DNA of 64,000 nucleotides from contig NZ_CP192738.1 in NCBI RefSeq assembly GCF_050749805.1, forward strand, positions 6,820,001 through 6,884,000, in the 5' to 3' direction. The first letter of the stretch is position 1. The number at the start of each line of letters is the position of its first letter. This stretch comes from Hahella sp018986435 (GTDB taxonomy: Bacteria > Pseudomonadota > Gammaproteobacteria > Pseudomonadales > Oleiphilaceae). The translations under genes and the position numbers were made by a program. The notes below the pieces were generated by a model. That model was not told the DNA's origin. It was given only the letters and a program-made list of their open reading frames with translations, and ran no database searches. Of this stretch, positions 44,610-53,620 are shown in pieces.

Positions 44610-45378
44610 GAAAAAACCACAAGAACTGCTAGTCATGTCCCATGCGGTGGTGGGCTATCCCTCTCTTGAAGCCAACCTGCCTGCGATTGACGGATTGGTC
44701 GCCGCTGGCGTGAAAATGATCGAGCTGCAAATTCCATTCAGCGACCCGGTAGCGGACGGCCCGACACTGGCTCACGCCTGCCATGTCGCCCTCAAGAACG
44801 GCGGCGGCGTCAAACAAGCGCTGGCGCTGGCGGAGCAAGTCTCACGACGTCACCCACAGGTGAGCTTTCTATTGATGAGCTACCTCAACCCTCTCTACCG
44901 TTACGGCCTTGACCGTTTATTCACCGATGCGGCCGAAGCTGGCGTAAAAGGGTTGATCATCCCCGACCTGCCCGTGGAGGCCCTGGAGCCGCACTTGCCA
45001 CTGCTGGATAAGCTTGATTTGGCGCCAATCATGATGGTGACGCCCGTGACGCCTCCCGAGCGCCTGCAACGAATCAGCGCCGCCGCCCGGGGCATGGTGT
45101 ATGTCGTAGCGCGCACTGGCGTCACTGGCTCACAAACCCGCTGGGACGCCGAGTTCGATGACTATATCGCGCGCCTCAAGCGCTACACGGACCTGCCTCT
45201 CGCCGTCGGTTTCGGCGTGCGCAGCGCAGAGGATTTGCGCCAGTTACGAGGACGCGTGGAGGTAGCTGCGGTGTGTTCCCGCTACATAGAATGGCAAGGA
45301 AAACTAGGCAGTGACGCCGCCGCGGAACGCATGGCGGAGCTATGTGAGGCGGCGGGCGGAATGGAGGCGACGGCGTAA
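44599..45378 (+). CDS. trpA: tryptophan synthase alpha chain
   Basis: A 259-residue TIM-barrel enzyme that cleaves indole-3-glycerol phosphate to indole and G3P. Start chosen at ATG 44599, inside the trpB end, with GGGGAG about 10 bases upstream. The catalytic pair is present: Glu42 (IELQIPF) and Asp53 (SDPVADGP), and the later VYVVARTGVTGSQ and GFGVRSAEDL motifs. Relative to E. coli TrpA, the catalytic residues are seven positions nearer the N-terminus, so the first helix is shortened, and the beginning (LLVMSHAVVGYPSLEA) is divergent. It should pair with the adjacent TrpB. Confidence 0.93.
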   Translation: MLPEKKPQELLVMSHAVVGYPSLEANLPAIDGLVAAGVKMIELQIPFSDPVADGPTLAHACHVALKNGGGVKQALALAEQVSRRHPQVSFLLMSYLNPLYRYGLDRLFTDAAEAGVKGLIIPDLPVEALEPHLPLLDKLDLAPIMMVTPVTPPERLQRISAAARGMVYVVARTGVTGSQTRWDAEFDDYIARLKRYTDLPLAVGFGVRSAEDLRQLRGRVEVAAVCSRYIEWQGKLGSDAAAERMAELCEAAGGMEATA

Positions 45379-45391
45379 GCCGTCGCGCCGA

Positions 45392-45844
45392 TCAAGGCTT
45401 ACTCGCTTTCGCCAGAAAACGGTCCAGTTGATTGGCGAACTCCATGCGGTCGCCGTGGTTGAACGCCGCGGGGCCGCCAGTGTGTTCGCCGCTGCTGCGC
45501 ATAGTTTCCATGAAGTCTCGCATCATCAGGCGCTGACGAATGTTTTCCTTACTGTAAAACTCGCCCCTGGGATTCAACGCATGAGCGCCTTTGTCTATCA
45601 CTTCCGCCGCCAGGGGAATGTCGGCGGTGATCACCAGCTCGCCCTGTTCGACATGCTGCACGATATGGTTGTCCGCCACGTCAAATCCCGGCGCCACCTG
45701 CAAACTGCGGATATATTGCGACGGCGGCGTCTTAAGCGGCTGGTTGGCCACCAGAATCAAGGGAACTTTCACCCTTTCCGCCGCCCGAAACAGAATCTCT
45801 TTGATGACGTTCGGGCATGCATCGGCGTCTACCCATATACGCAT
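45392..45844 (-). CDS. yaiI: YaiI/YqxD family protein (DUF188)
   Basis: A 150-residue cytosolic protein of the UPF0178 family. It starts with the typical MRIWVDADACPNVIKEIL and contains VADNHIVQHVEQGELVITADIPLAAEVI and GPAAFNHGDRMEFANQLDRFL. The acid residues (DADAC, TADIPLA) resemble a PIN-like nuclease fold, but no activity is established. It converges with trpA, with 13 bases between stops. Confidence 0.92.
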   Translation of the reverse strand: MRIWVDADACPNVIKEILFRAAERVKVPLILVANQPLKTPPSQYIRSLQVAPGFDVADNHIVQHVEQGELVITADIPLAAEVIDKGAHALNPRGEFYSKENIRQRLMMRDFMETMRSSGEHTGGPAAFNHGDRMEFANQLDRFLAKASKP

Positions 45845-46016
45845 GATTATTTCTCTTCAGTAAAACGTTAAAACACAGAGTCTAAGCGATGCCGCTCAGA
45901 AACGGAAAAGAAAGCTGCGTGCGCATAAGGACGGGGCTCGTAACGATATAAGGTAGTCGCAATTGATTATTTATTGATCTAAAATGGCCTGAGGCTATGG
46001 ATTATAGAGGTACTTC

Positions 46017-46820
46017 ATGGCGATCACGATTAACGGCCCGGCGCTACCTTCGCCGAACGACGCGCAAATTCAGCGGAGCTTCGCCCGCATCAGTTCAGGT
46101 TCGCGTATTAACAGCGCGGCTGACGACCCCGCCGGTCTGTCCATCGCCACCCGTATCAGCAGCCGTATCAGCGGTTTCTCCACCGCTATTCGCAACGCCG
46201 GCGACGGCATTTCCCTCTCTCAGACAGCTCAAGGCTCATTGGGCCAAGTTACCGACAATTTACAGCGTATCCGCCAACTCGCCCTGCAAGCCAGCAACGG
46301 CGTATACAACGACAGTGACCGCGCCGCCTTGCAGCAGGAAGCCGCACAGATTTTGGAAAGTACGCGTCAGTTGTTGAAGCAGTCCAACTTCAATGGCGTC
46401 AATCTGTTCGATTCCAGTGATGAACACCGTTTCCAGGCTGGCGCAGAAGGTGGAGAACAGATCGTTCTGGAAGGCCGTAATCTGGTGCAGGAGTTGAGCA
46501 ACTTCGGTTTGGAAAGCCTGGATATCTCCAGCCAACAGGGCGCCATCAGCGCCGTATCCGTCATTGACGACAGCCTGCAAGCGACGGTTGATCGGGCGGC
46601 GCAATTCGGGGCCTTGTCGAACCGTTTCGAGGCTGGCATACGCGAACTGGAAACCGCGCATCTTAATGCGACCGAGGCGCGCAGCCGCATCGCGGATACC
46701 GATATCGCCGCTGAAAGCGCCAATCTGGCGACCCAAAAAATACTTACGCAAGCCCAGATAGCCATCCGCGCCCAAGCCAACGCGCAGGCGAGATTCGTTC
46801 TTAACCTGTTGTCCGGATAA
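46017..46820 (+). CDS. short flagellin, isolated gene
   Basis: A 267-residue flagellin with GAGGTACTTC before the ATG. Conserved D0/D1 parts are complete: an N-terminal SSGSRINSAADDPAGLSIATR helix pair and a C-terminal AESANLATQKILTQAQIAIRAQANAQARFVLNLL helix. The central domain is very short, so D2/D3 are missing. The opening (ALPSPNDAQIQRSFARI) is unusual compared with MxxxINTN...L. No flagellar chaperone, cap or motor genes adjoin it. It probably depends on a distant flagellar locus; a sigma-28-like TAAA (near 45978) is present but not convincing. Confidence 0.92.
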   Translation: MAITINGPALPSPNDAQIQRSFARISSGSRINSAADDPAGLSIATRISSRISGFSTAIRNAGDGISLSQTAQGSLGQVTDNLQRIRQLALQASNGVYNDSDRAALQQEAAQILESTRQLLKQSNFNGVNLFDSSDEHRFQAGAEGGEQIVLEGRNLVQELSNFGLESLDISSQQGAISAVSVIDDSLQATVDRAAQFGALSNRFEAGIRELETAHLNATEARSRIADTDIAAESANLATQKILTQAQIAIRAQANAQARFVLNLLSG

Positions 46821-46885
46821 GAATTCCCGCCTTTTCGAGGGAAGTACTATTACTGGTTTCGCCCTGGGTAATTTTCTACTAACAT

Positions 46886-46920
46886 TTCGTTTTATCATTT
46901 GCGCACGAAAATAAAACGAA
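46886..46920. promoter_or_regulatory. inverted repeat upstream of glpR (probable GlpR operator)
   Basis: TTCGTTTTAT (46886-46895) and ATAAAACGAA (46911-46920) are exact complements 15 bases apart; the right arm ends one base before the start codon. TTCG/CGAA cores are typical of GlpR sites. TTCG half-sites recur before glpD at 47993 and 48025. Confidence 0.6.
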
Positions 46921-46921
46921 C

Positions 46922-47698
46922 ATGTCCGCTGACAAGCCTTTAAATGCGCGGCAAACCGCGATTCTCAAACTCATTGAAAAGAACGGCGTCGCCACTATAG
47001 ACGAACTGGTGGAGGCCTTCGACGTCACTCCCCAAACGCTGCGACGGGATCTTAACCTGCTGGCGGATTACAATCTGATCCAACGCTTTCACGGCGGCGC
47101 CACCTCCATTACGTCTACGGAGAACCTGTCCTACCAGGACCGACAAATCCGCAATCTGGAGGAAAAGGAAGCCATCGCCCGGGAAATTGCGCTGCATGTT
47201 CCTGATCACAGCAGTATGTTCATCAATATCGGCACCACTACCGAAACCATCGCCAAAGCGCTGATGAACCACAAAGGTTTGCAGGTAGTGACCAACAATC
47301 TGCACGTCGCCAGTATGATGAGCCAAAAGGAAGACTTTCGCGTGATCGTCACCTCCGGCGAGGTTCGCGCGCGTGACGGCGGTATTGTAGGTGAAGCCAC
47401 CATGGACTTCGTACAACAGTTTCGCCTGGACTTCGGCATCATCGGCATCAGCGCCATTGACGAAGACGGAGCCCTGCTGGACTACGATTATCGCGAAGTG
47501 CGAGTCGCCCAGGCGATCATCCAACAGAGCCGACATGTGTTTCTGGCGGCGGACCATTCCAAGTTCGGTCGCAGAGCCATGGTGCGCCTTGGCAGCATCA
47601 CCCAGGCCAACATGTTCTTCACCGATCAGCGTCCCAGTGAAGAAATAGAAACCATGATGAAGAATCACGACGTACGCCTGCATATCTGTACGCCTTAA
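46922..47698 (+). CDS. glpR: GlpR, DeoR-family repressor of glycerol genes
   Basis: A 258-residue repressor. A DeoR HTH at residues 8-60 (ILKLIEKNGVATIDELVEAFDVTPQTLRRDLNLLADYNLIQRFHGGA) is followed by the sugar-phosphate sensor domain (NIGTTTETIAKAL, VVTNNLHVA, LDYDYREVRVAQ, LAADHSKFGRRAMVRLG). This matches GlpR, which responds to glycerol-3-phosphate, and the gene leads straight to glpD and glpK. No ribosome site is visible before the ATG, and an inverted repeat ends one base before it, suggesting tight autoregulation. The next gene begins 375 bases later, so it is probably transcribed separately. Confidence 0.93.
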   Translation: MSADKPLNARQTAILKLIEKNGVATIDELVEAFDVTPQTLRRDLNLLADYNLIQRFHGGATSITSTENLSYQDRQIRNLEEKEAIAREIALHVPDHSSMFINIGTTTETIAKALMNHKGLQVVTNNLHVASMMSQKEDFRVIVTSGEVRARDGGIVGEATMDFVQQFRLDFGIIGISAIDEDGALLDYDYREVRVAQAIIQQSRHVFLAADHSKFGRRAMVRLGSITQANMFFTDQRPSEEIETMMKNHDVRLHICTP

Positions 47699-48073
47699 CA
47701 GCGTCATCCGGGAACGGGCCAGGGAACGCCCGCTCGCCGTTACTACTTTTACTGCTCACAGACCTATCTTCGTTTTTTTTCTTTTCTCTCCGCATCGCGT
47801 CTATTCCGCCGCTACAGGGCAAGTAATCCACTTCCGACTATAGACCTGACGTTTTATTTTCTCTTCTTCGAAGCTATTCGAAGTCCGTTTTTCAGGCCGC
47901 CGCTAACTTGCTGAATTTAATGATTTATTTTCATTTCATTTCATCATGGCGCTCTAAAAAGCAGAAAATATTTAGAAACTGTCACAAAATAATTCGTAAA
48001 TTTTCCTTTTATTTTCTTTTTTCTTTCGTTTAAACTTTAGTCAATTTTTAACCGCACGGAAAGGTTCCGAATA
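47699..48073. other. intergenic stretch between glpR and glpD
   Basis: A pyrimidine-rich, AT-rich leader (many TTTTC runs). TTCGT at 47993 and TTCGTT at 48025 are 32 bases apart, about three helical turns, and may be GlpR half-sites. A weak GGGC/GCCC hairpin near 47715-47732 could end glpR. No gene is visible. Confidence 0.5.
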
Positions 48074-49603
48074 ATGAGTGAGAAAATTTACGATCTTCTC
48101 GTAATCGGCGGAGGCATCAATGGCGTCGGCGTCGCCGTAGACGCCCAGGGCCGCGGATTGCAAACCGCCTTGGTGGAAATGCGCGATCTCGCATGGGCCA
48201 CCTCTTCCGCAAGCAGCAAATTGATTCATGGCGGCCTGCGCTACCTGGAACATTACGAGTTCCGCTTGGTGAAAGAAGCGCTGAACGAGCGCGAAACGGT
48301 CTACCGCAAGGCGCCCCATATCGTAAAACCCATGAGGTTCCGCCTGCCTCATCGCCCTCACCTGCGTCCCGCCTGGATGATTCGCATCGGACTTTTCCTC
48401 TATGACATGCTGGGCAAACGCGACATTCTTCCAGGCAGCAAATTCATTCGTTTCAATCAGCCTGCCGCAGCGTTGAAACCAGAGATCACCAAAGGCTTCG
48501 AATACTCAGACTGCTGGGTGGATGACGCACGTCTGGTGGTGCTGAACGCAATGCAATTCCGTTCACTGGGCGGAGATGTTTTCGTACAGACCAAATGCGT
48601 GGGCGTATCCCAGGAAAAAGGCCTGTGGCATGTACAATTGCGCAATGAAGCCACCGGCGAAGAACACACCATGAAAGCCAAAGGACTGGTAAACGCCGCC
48701 GGCCCCTGGGTTAAAACGCTGCTGACGAAAGAAATGCATCGCAGTAGCCCACGCGGCATTCGCCTGATCAAAGGCAGCCACATGGTGGTTCCAAAACTAC
48801 ATGACGAAGATGAAGCCTTTATTCTGCAAAACGAAGATGGGCGTATTGTGTTCGTGATTCCTTATCTGGATGAGTTCTCCATCGTCGGCACCACGGATGT
48901 GGAGCACAAAGACGCGCCGGAAACCGTCGCCATTTCCAATGAAGAAATAGATTACCTTTGCGATATAGTGAACGCTCACTTCAAGAAGCAGATTTCACCC
49001 GCTGACGTCGTGTGGACCTATGCTGGCGTACGCCCTCTGTGCGACGATGAATCCGATTCCGCCCAGGCGATCACTCGCGATTACACCGTCGAGCTGGAGA
49101 CTGAAGGCGAACTTCCGCTGCTCTCCATTTTTGGCGGCAAGCTGACCACGTATCGAAAACTGGCGGAGTCAGCTCTGAAAACTCTCAAGCCGTTCTACCC
49201 ACAAATGGGCGCGCCATGGACTGCTGACAGCGTATTGCCTGGCGGAGATCTGCCCGGCACAGTCGCCAACTACAGCCAGGGGCTGCAGAATCGTTATCCA
49301 TTCCTGACCGCCCGCACGGCAAAACGCTTCGCCACGACTTATGGCAGCCGCTGTGAGATGTTCCTGAAAGACGCGCAATCAGAAGCGGATATGGGTCAGA
49401 AGTTCGGAGAAGGCTTTTTCCAAAAAGAGGTGGACTATCTGCTAGAGTATGAGTTTGCGATGAACGCTGACGATATCCTGTGGCGCCGCACGAAGATGGG
49501 TCTGTTCCTGAATGAAGATCAACAGGCCGCCCTAGCGGAATACCTCGCGGGTAAGCGCCCCCGGGCCGCTGAGCCTTATCAGCCCATGCAAGCAAGCGCA
49601 TGA
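48074..49603 (+). CDS. glpD: aerobic glycerol-3-phosphate dehydrogenase
   Basis: A 509-residue FAD enzyme at the inner face of the membrane; it oxidises glycerol-3-phosphate to DHAP and passes electrons to quinone. AAGG precedes the ATG. The start is the FAD site VIGGGINGVGVAVDA, followed by SSASSKLIHGGLRYLE, the GlpD signature. Further motifs: GLVNAAGPWV, RLIKGSH, VPYLDEFSIVGTTD-like, VWTYAGVRPL and a GGKLTTYRK segment. The length is as in E. coli. It lies between GlpR and GlpK in the glycerol cluster. Confidence 0.97.
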   Translation: MSEKIYDLLVIGGGINGVGVAVDAQGRGLQTALVEMRDLAWATSSASSKLIHGGLRYLEHYEFRLVKEALNERETVYRKAPHIVKPMRFRLPHRPHLRPAWMIRIGLFLYDMLGKRDILPGSKFIRFNQPAAALKPEITKGFEYSDCWVDDARLVVLNAMQFRSLGGDVFVQTKCVGVSQEKGLWHVQLRNEATGEEHTMKAKGLVNAAGPWVKTLLTKEMHRSSPRGIRLIKGSHMVVPKLHDEDEAFILQNEDGRIVFVIPYLDEFSIVGTTDVEHKDAPETVAISNEEIDYLCDIVNAHFKKQISPADVVWTYAGVRPLCDDESDSAQAITRDYTVELETEGELPLLSIFGGKLTTYRKLAESALKTLKPFYPQMGAPWTADSVLPGGDLPGTVANYSQGLQNRYPFLTARTAKRFATTYGSRCEMFLKDAQSEADMGQKFGEGFFQKEVDYLLEYEFAMNADDILWRRTKMGLFLNEDQQAALAEYLAGKRPRAAEPYQPMQASA

Positions 49604-49741
49604 GCGGGAGGACAAAACAGAGCGGATAGACGGAACTGACGGAAAGTAACGCAAGCGACCGAAAGGGTATTGAACAATAATAAGCAGACCGCGGCGGCCG
49701 GGTGTTAATTTCCAGACTGGCTTGCGTCGCCGTGGCCAAAC

Positions 49742-51262
49742 ATGAGAACGACGACTGTGAGCAAGTACATATTAGCAATCGATCAAGGCACGACCAGCAG
49801 CCGCGCCATTCTGTTTACCCGTGAAGGCCTGCCCGCATACAGCGTGCAACAAGAATTCGCCCAGCATTTTCCGAATGACGGATGGGTAGAGCACAACCCG
49901 CATGATTTGTGGGATACCGTCAAGCGCGTTTGCAGCGCCGTTATGAAAGAGGCCGGGATCTCCGGCCGCGACATCACCTGCATCGGCATCACCAACCAAC
50001 GGGAAACCACTGTGGTGTGGGATCGTCACACCGGCGAACCCATTTATAACGCTATCGTATGGCAAGACCGCCGCACCTCCGCTTTCTGCGCCGAGTTGTA
50101 TGAAAACGGTCGCGAGTCCATGGTCCGCGAGAAAACCGGACTGTTGCTCGATCCTTATTTTTCCGGCACCAAGATCCGCTGGATTCTCGACAATGTGGAA
50201 GGCGCACGGGAAAAAGCGGAACGCGGCGACCTCCTGTTCGGCACCGTCGATACCTTTCTTATCTGGAAGATGACCGGGGGCTCTGTGCACGCCACTGACG
50301 CCACCAATGCTTCCCGCACGCTTCTTTTCAATATCCATAGCCAGCAATGGGATGATGAGCTGCTCAATATGCTCAACGTGCCCAGCAATATGCTGCCGGT
50401 GGTGAAAGACAGCTCCGACGATTTCGGTATGACGGAGCATCAGTTCCTGGGGTCGGAAGTCCCCATCACTGGCGTCGCCGGCGACCAACAAGCGGCCTTG
50501 TTTGGCCAGGCCTGCTTCGCGCCAGGCATGTGCAAGAGCACCTACGGCACCGGTTGTTTCATGATCATGAACACCGGCGATGCGCCACTGGAATCCAACA
50601 ATAAACTGCTCACAACCGTTGGCTACCGGCTTAATGGAAAACCCACTTACGCCATTGAAGGCAGCATCTTTATGGCCGGCGCCACCATGCAATGGCTGCG
50701 CGATGGCATCAGTCTGTTGAAAAGTGCCGGTGAAAGTATAGGGCATGCGGAACAAGTCGGACCGGACCATTCCGTATATCTGGTTCCCGCTTTTACCGGC
50801 CTGGGCGCGCCCTATTGGGAGCCCAATGCTCGCGGCGCCATCGTCGGTCTGACCCGGGACACTGGCATCGCCGAGATTGTCACGGCGGGCCTGCAGTCTG
50901 TGGCTTATCAGACTCGCGACCTGCTTGAAGCGATGAAGTCGGATGGCGTGGAAAATCTGGCGGCCTTACGCGTGGACGGCGGCATGGTGGTGAACGATTG
51001 GGCCATGCAATTCCTCGCGGATATTCTGGACGTGCGCGTGGATCGTCCCTTCGTCACCGAGACAACCGCTTTGGGCGCAGCGTTTCTGGCAGGTCTGAAA
51101 GCTGGCGTTTACTCGTCACTGGAAGAGGTGCAGGAACTTTGGCAATGCGAAAAGACATTCCCGCCAAGCATGGAAGAAGCCGTTGCCGACCGCCTTTACA
51201 AAGGCTGGCTCAACTCCGTGGAAGGCGTGCGCAATATGGCCAAGGCCGCCCACAAGAAGTAA
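49742..51262 (+). CDS. glpK: glycerol kinase
   Basis: A 506-residue FGGY kinase making glycerol-3-phosphate from glycerol and ATP. The N-terminal ILAIDQGTTSSRAILF phosphate site, GITNQRETTVVWD, IVWQDRRT, the FGGY signature region (GACMAGATMQWLRDG-like: GSIFMAGATMQWLRDG) and GLGAPYWEPNARG are present, as is the Gly-Thr-Gly site TYGTGCF. ATG 49742 is used; a GTG five codons later is possible. It phosphorylates glycerol brought in by the downstream ABC importer. Confidence 0.97.
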   Translation: MRTTTVSKYILAIDQGTTSSRAILFTREGLPAYSVQQEFAQHFPNDGWVEHNPHDLWDTVKRVCSAVMKEAGISGRDITCIGITNQRETTVVWDRHTGEPIYNAIVWQDRRTSAFCAELYENGRESMVREKTGLLLDPYFSGTKIRWILDNVEGAREKAERGDLLFGTVDTFLIWKMTGGSVHATDATNASRTLLFNIHSQQWDDELLNMLNVPSNMLPVVKDSSDDFGMTEHQFLGSEVPITGVAGDQQAALFGQACFAPGMCKSTYGTGCFMIMNTGDAPLESNNKLLTTVGYRLNGKPTYAIEGSIFMAGATMQWLRDGISLLKSAGESIGHAEQVGPDHSVYLVPAFTGLGAPYWEPNARGAIVGLTRDTGIAEIVTAGLQSVAYQTRDLLEAMKSDGVENLAALRVDGGMVVNDWAMQFLADILDVRVDRPFVTETTALGAAFLAGLKAGVYSSLEEVQELWQCEKTFPPSMEEAVADRLYKGWLNSVEGVRNMAKAAHKK

Positions 51263-51325
51263 TTCCTTCAACAGGGTCTGCTGACGTTTCCTCAAGCAGA
51301 CCCTCGTCATCCGCTGGGCGCAAGC

Positions 51326-53263
51326 CTAGCGGATATATTTATACACAGTGTTGCGACTAACGCCCGCCGCTTTGGCGGTCTGGCTGACGTTGCCACCGTA
51401 TTCTCTGTATAACCTCACGATCTTCGCCTCCAACTCTTCTTTCGGATTGCGTATCGCCGGTCCATCACCGAAACCATCGATGTCTTCGTTCAGGCCATCG
51501 CCGTCTGGCTCCGCCAGACCAAGGCCATTGAGGTCGTCATAAAAATCATCAGGAATGTGCCAGTCTTCGATCGGGTCGCCATCCGCCATGGCCAGCGCCA
51601 CGCTTAGAATGCTTATCAACTGGCGCACGTTGCCCGGCCAGGGGTGGTCCGCCAGCATAGCGAGCACGTCAGCGCTCAATGGATGATAGGTTTCCCCGGC
51701 GCTGCGAGTCAGTCTGCCATGCACATATTCGATCAGTCTGGCTTTATCCGCACGCTCCCGTAATGGCGGCAACTCCAGATTAAGACCGGAAATGCGGTAA
51801 TACAGGTCTTCTCTAAACGCGCCCCGTTTGACTTCTTCTTTCAACACCCGGTTAGTGGCGGAGATCAATTTGATATCCACGGGGAAGGTTTCCGTGGAGC
51901 CCAATGGCGTCACGCAGCGCTCCTGCAGCACCCGCAACAGGCGCGCTTGCACTTTGAGGGGCATTTCGCCAATCTCATCCAAAAATAATGTGCCCCGGTG
52001 CGCCTTGCGGATCAGTCCGATGGAGCCTTTGTTGCTGGCGCCGGTAAACGCGCCTTTTTCATATCCGAATAATTCAGACTCCACCAGCTCCGCTGGAATG
52101 GCCGCGCAGTTCACCGCCACCAGCGGAAACGCTTTGCGGGAGCTGTGGTAATGCAGTGAACGTACGAAAATTTCTTTGCCGCTACCGGTCTCGCCATGGA
52201 TCAGAATGGGAATGTCTTTTTCCATGATGCGGCTGGCCTGTTTCGCCATCCGCGCCACCCGTTCATCGCCATGCTCCAGTTCGTGAAAGGGAATGACGTC
52301 GTCCGGCAGTTCTTCCTCCACTATTACCGGCGCTGGCTTTTCCTTCTTACGATAATCTGGAGCGATAATCGCCGCCTGAGGAGGACGTTTAATCATCAAG
52401 TGCATGCGGTACTTGCCCAACGCGGAGACCTCCATCGGCATTCCCTCTGGATGATGCCGCAGTTCCCTCAGCTTGCAATTGAAGATGTCTTCGATGTTCG
52501 CCAAAGCCAGATCATGGGCCAGCATAACTTCCGCGCGACGGTTGGCGGAAATAATGCGACCTTCTTCGTCGATCACGACCAAACCTGACCACGGGCTTTC
52601 CAACGCAGCGATATTCGTGTTGAAAGTGATCAACAGGTGTTCACGCTGGAAGGCGTTGTGAATCAACCGGTTCTCCACACTCAGGGTCATCAGCTTGACC
52701 ATTCCCAGGGTATGATCCTGAGGCAGATAAGCGTCGGAGGAAATGTCCAACACGCCCACCATCTCTTTCTGCGTGTTGAATATCGGCGCCGCGGAGCCGA
52801 CCATGAAACGATTGGCGCGCAGGAAATGTTCATCCCTGCCCACCTGCACCGCTGCGCCCGTGGCGATCGCAGTGCCAATGGCGTTAGTGCCCGCCCCCAC
52901 CTCCGTCCAGCGGTTGCCCACTACCAGACCATGCGCGCATTCCAACGGCGTAAAGCGCTGTTCGCCCCAGGTGTTCAGCACATGGCCGCGCCGATCCGCC
53001 AATACGATCAGGCAGTTGGAGTTGGACAAAATATGGTCGTAATAAGGCAACACCTCTTTCTGCGTGGTGTTCACCAATAACTGATGCTCTTCCAACAGCG
53101 CTGACACGTCGCCTCTTCTCAAAGCGCCGTATTGCGGAACGCTGTTATGAGTCAGCCCGTATTCTTTACAGCGACGCCAGGAATCCTCGATCAACTCCCT
53201 ATGAGTTCGCGCCGTCCCCTCAGCGGCGAAGACTGATGCGTTTTTATTTTCATCTGAGTCCAT
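51326..53263 (-). CDS. sigma-54-dependent activator, AcoR-like (GAF-AAA-Fis), of glycerol importer
   Basis: A 645-residue enhancer-binding protein. An N-terminal GAF-type sensor (about 60-205; GTNAIGTAIATG) and a PAS-like section (about 210-290) precede the AAA+ ATPase: Walker A GETGSGKE (357-364), the sigma-54 contact loop GAFTGA (404-409), Walker B FLDEIG, and an R-finger region. A Fis-type HTH closes it (GGNVSQTAKAAGVSRNTVYKYI). It is transcribed divergently from the ABC operon. A phased TGTTCA array and a sigma-54 promoter lie in the gap, so it very probably activates that operon. The effector is unknown; glycerol or a metabolite is a fair guess. Confidence 0.93.
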   Translation of the reverse strand: MDSDENKNASVFAAEGTARTHRELIEDSWRRCKEYGLTHNSVPQYGALRRGDVSALLEEHQLLVNTTQKEVLPYYDHILSNSNCLIVLADRRGHVLNTWGEQRFTPLECAHGLVVGNRWTEVGAGTNAIGTAIATGAAVQVGRDEHFLRANRFMVGSAAPIFNTQKEMVGVLDISSDAYLPQDHTLGMVKLMTLSVENRLIHNAFQREHLLITFNTNIAALESPWSGLVVIDEEGRIISANRRAEVMLAHDLALANIEDIFNCKLRELRHHPEGMPMEVSALGKYRMHLMIKRPPQAAIIAPDYRKKEKPAPVIVEEELPDDVIPFHELEHGDERVARMAKQASRIMEKDIPILIHGETGSGKEIFVRSLHYHSSRKAFPLVAVNCAAIPAELVESELFGYEKGAFTGASNKGSIGLIRKAHRGTLFLDEIGEMPLKVQARLLRVLQERCVTPLGSTETFPVDIKLISATNRVLKEEVKRGAFREDLYYRISGLNLELPPLRERADKARLIEYVHGRLTRSAGETYHPLSADVLAMLADHPWPGNVRQLISILSVALAMADGDPIEDWHIPDDFYDDLNGLGLAEPDGDGLNEDIDGFGDGPAIRNPKEELEAKIVRLYREYGGNVSQTAKAAGVSRNTVYKYIR

Positions 53264-53300
53264 AGGACCCTCGTCTTTCTGAATGGTGAGCTCGCATGAG

Positions 53301-53381
53301 TGTTCAATTCGGTGTTCAGGACAGTGTTCAACTGTTCACAAAACAGTCAACCTGTTCAATCATTGTTGTTAAGTGTGAACA
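53301..53381. promoter_or_regulatory. TGTTCA array (upstream activating sites for the sigma-54 activator)
   Basis: TGTTCA occurs at 53301, 53313, 53325, 53333 and 53353, and its complement TGAACA at 53376. The first three are 12 bases apart. This is 140-220 bases upstream of the sigma-54 promoter, the usual range for enhancer sites. Two more TGTTCA copies lie at 53484 and 53564, the latter in a TGTTC-AAAA-GAACA dyad. Confidence 0.75.
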
Positions 53382-53521
53382 GTTGTCAACACTTTTCGAA
53401 ATGGAAAATTGTTGTCCAAGCGTTACCTTTCTTTCTCAGCGGCAGCGTTCGCCTCTGCAAATCATTGTTATACCTATCTAATTTGTTCAAGCGGCGACAA
53501 ACGACGGATTTGCAAAAAAGT

Positions 53522-53536
53522 TGGCCCGATGTTTGT
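53522..53536 (+). promoter_or_regulatory. sigma-54 promoter of glpSTPQ-V operon
   Basis: TGGCCCGATGTTTGT aligns with the sigma-54 consensus TGGCACG-N4-TTGC with only two mismatches and the correct -24/-12 spacing. Transcription would begin near 53548, some 70 bases before glpS. Confidence 0.8.
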
Positions 53537-53620
53537 ATATATACCTACTCGAAAAAAACAAATTGTTCAAAAGAACATTTACGAACATATTCAAACAAGA
53601 ACAAAGGTGGGATTAGCAAG

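Noticed and set aside
45960..46010. sigma-28 promoter before flagellin
   Set aside because: A TAAA is present but the GCCGATAA-type -10 is missing at the required distance.
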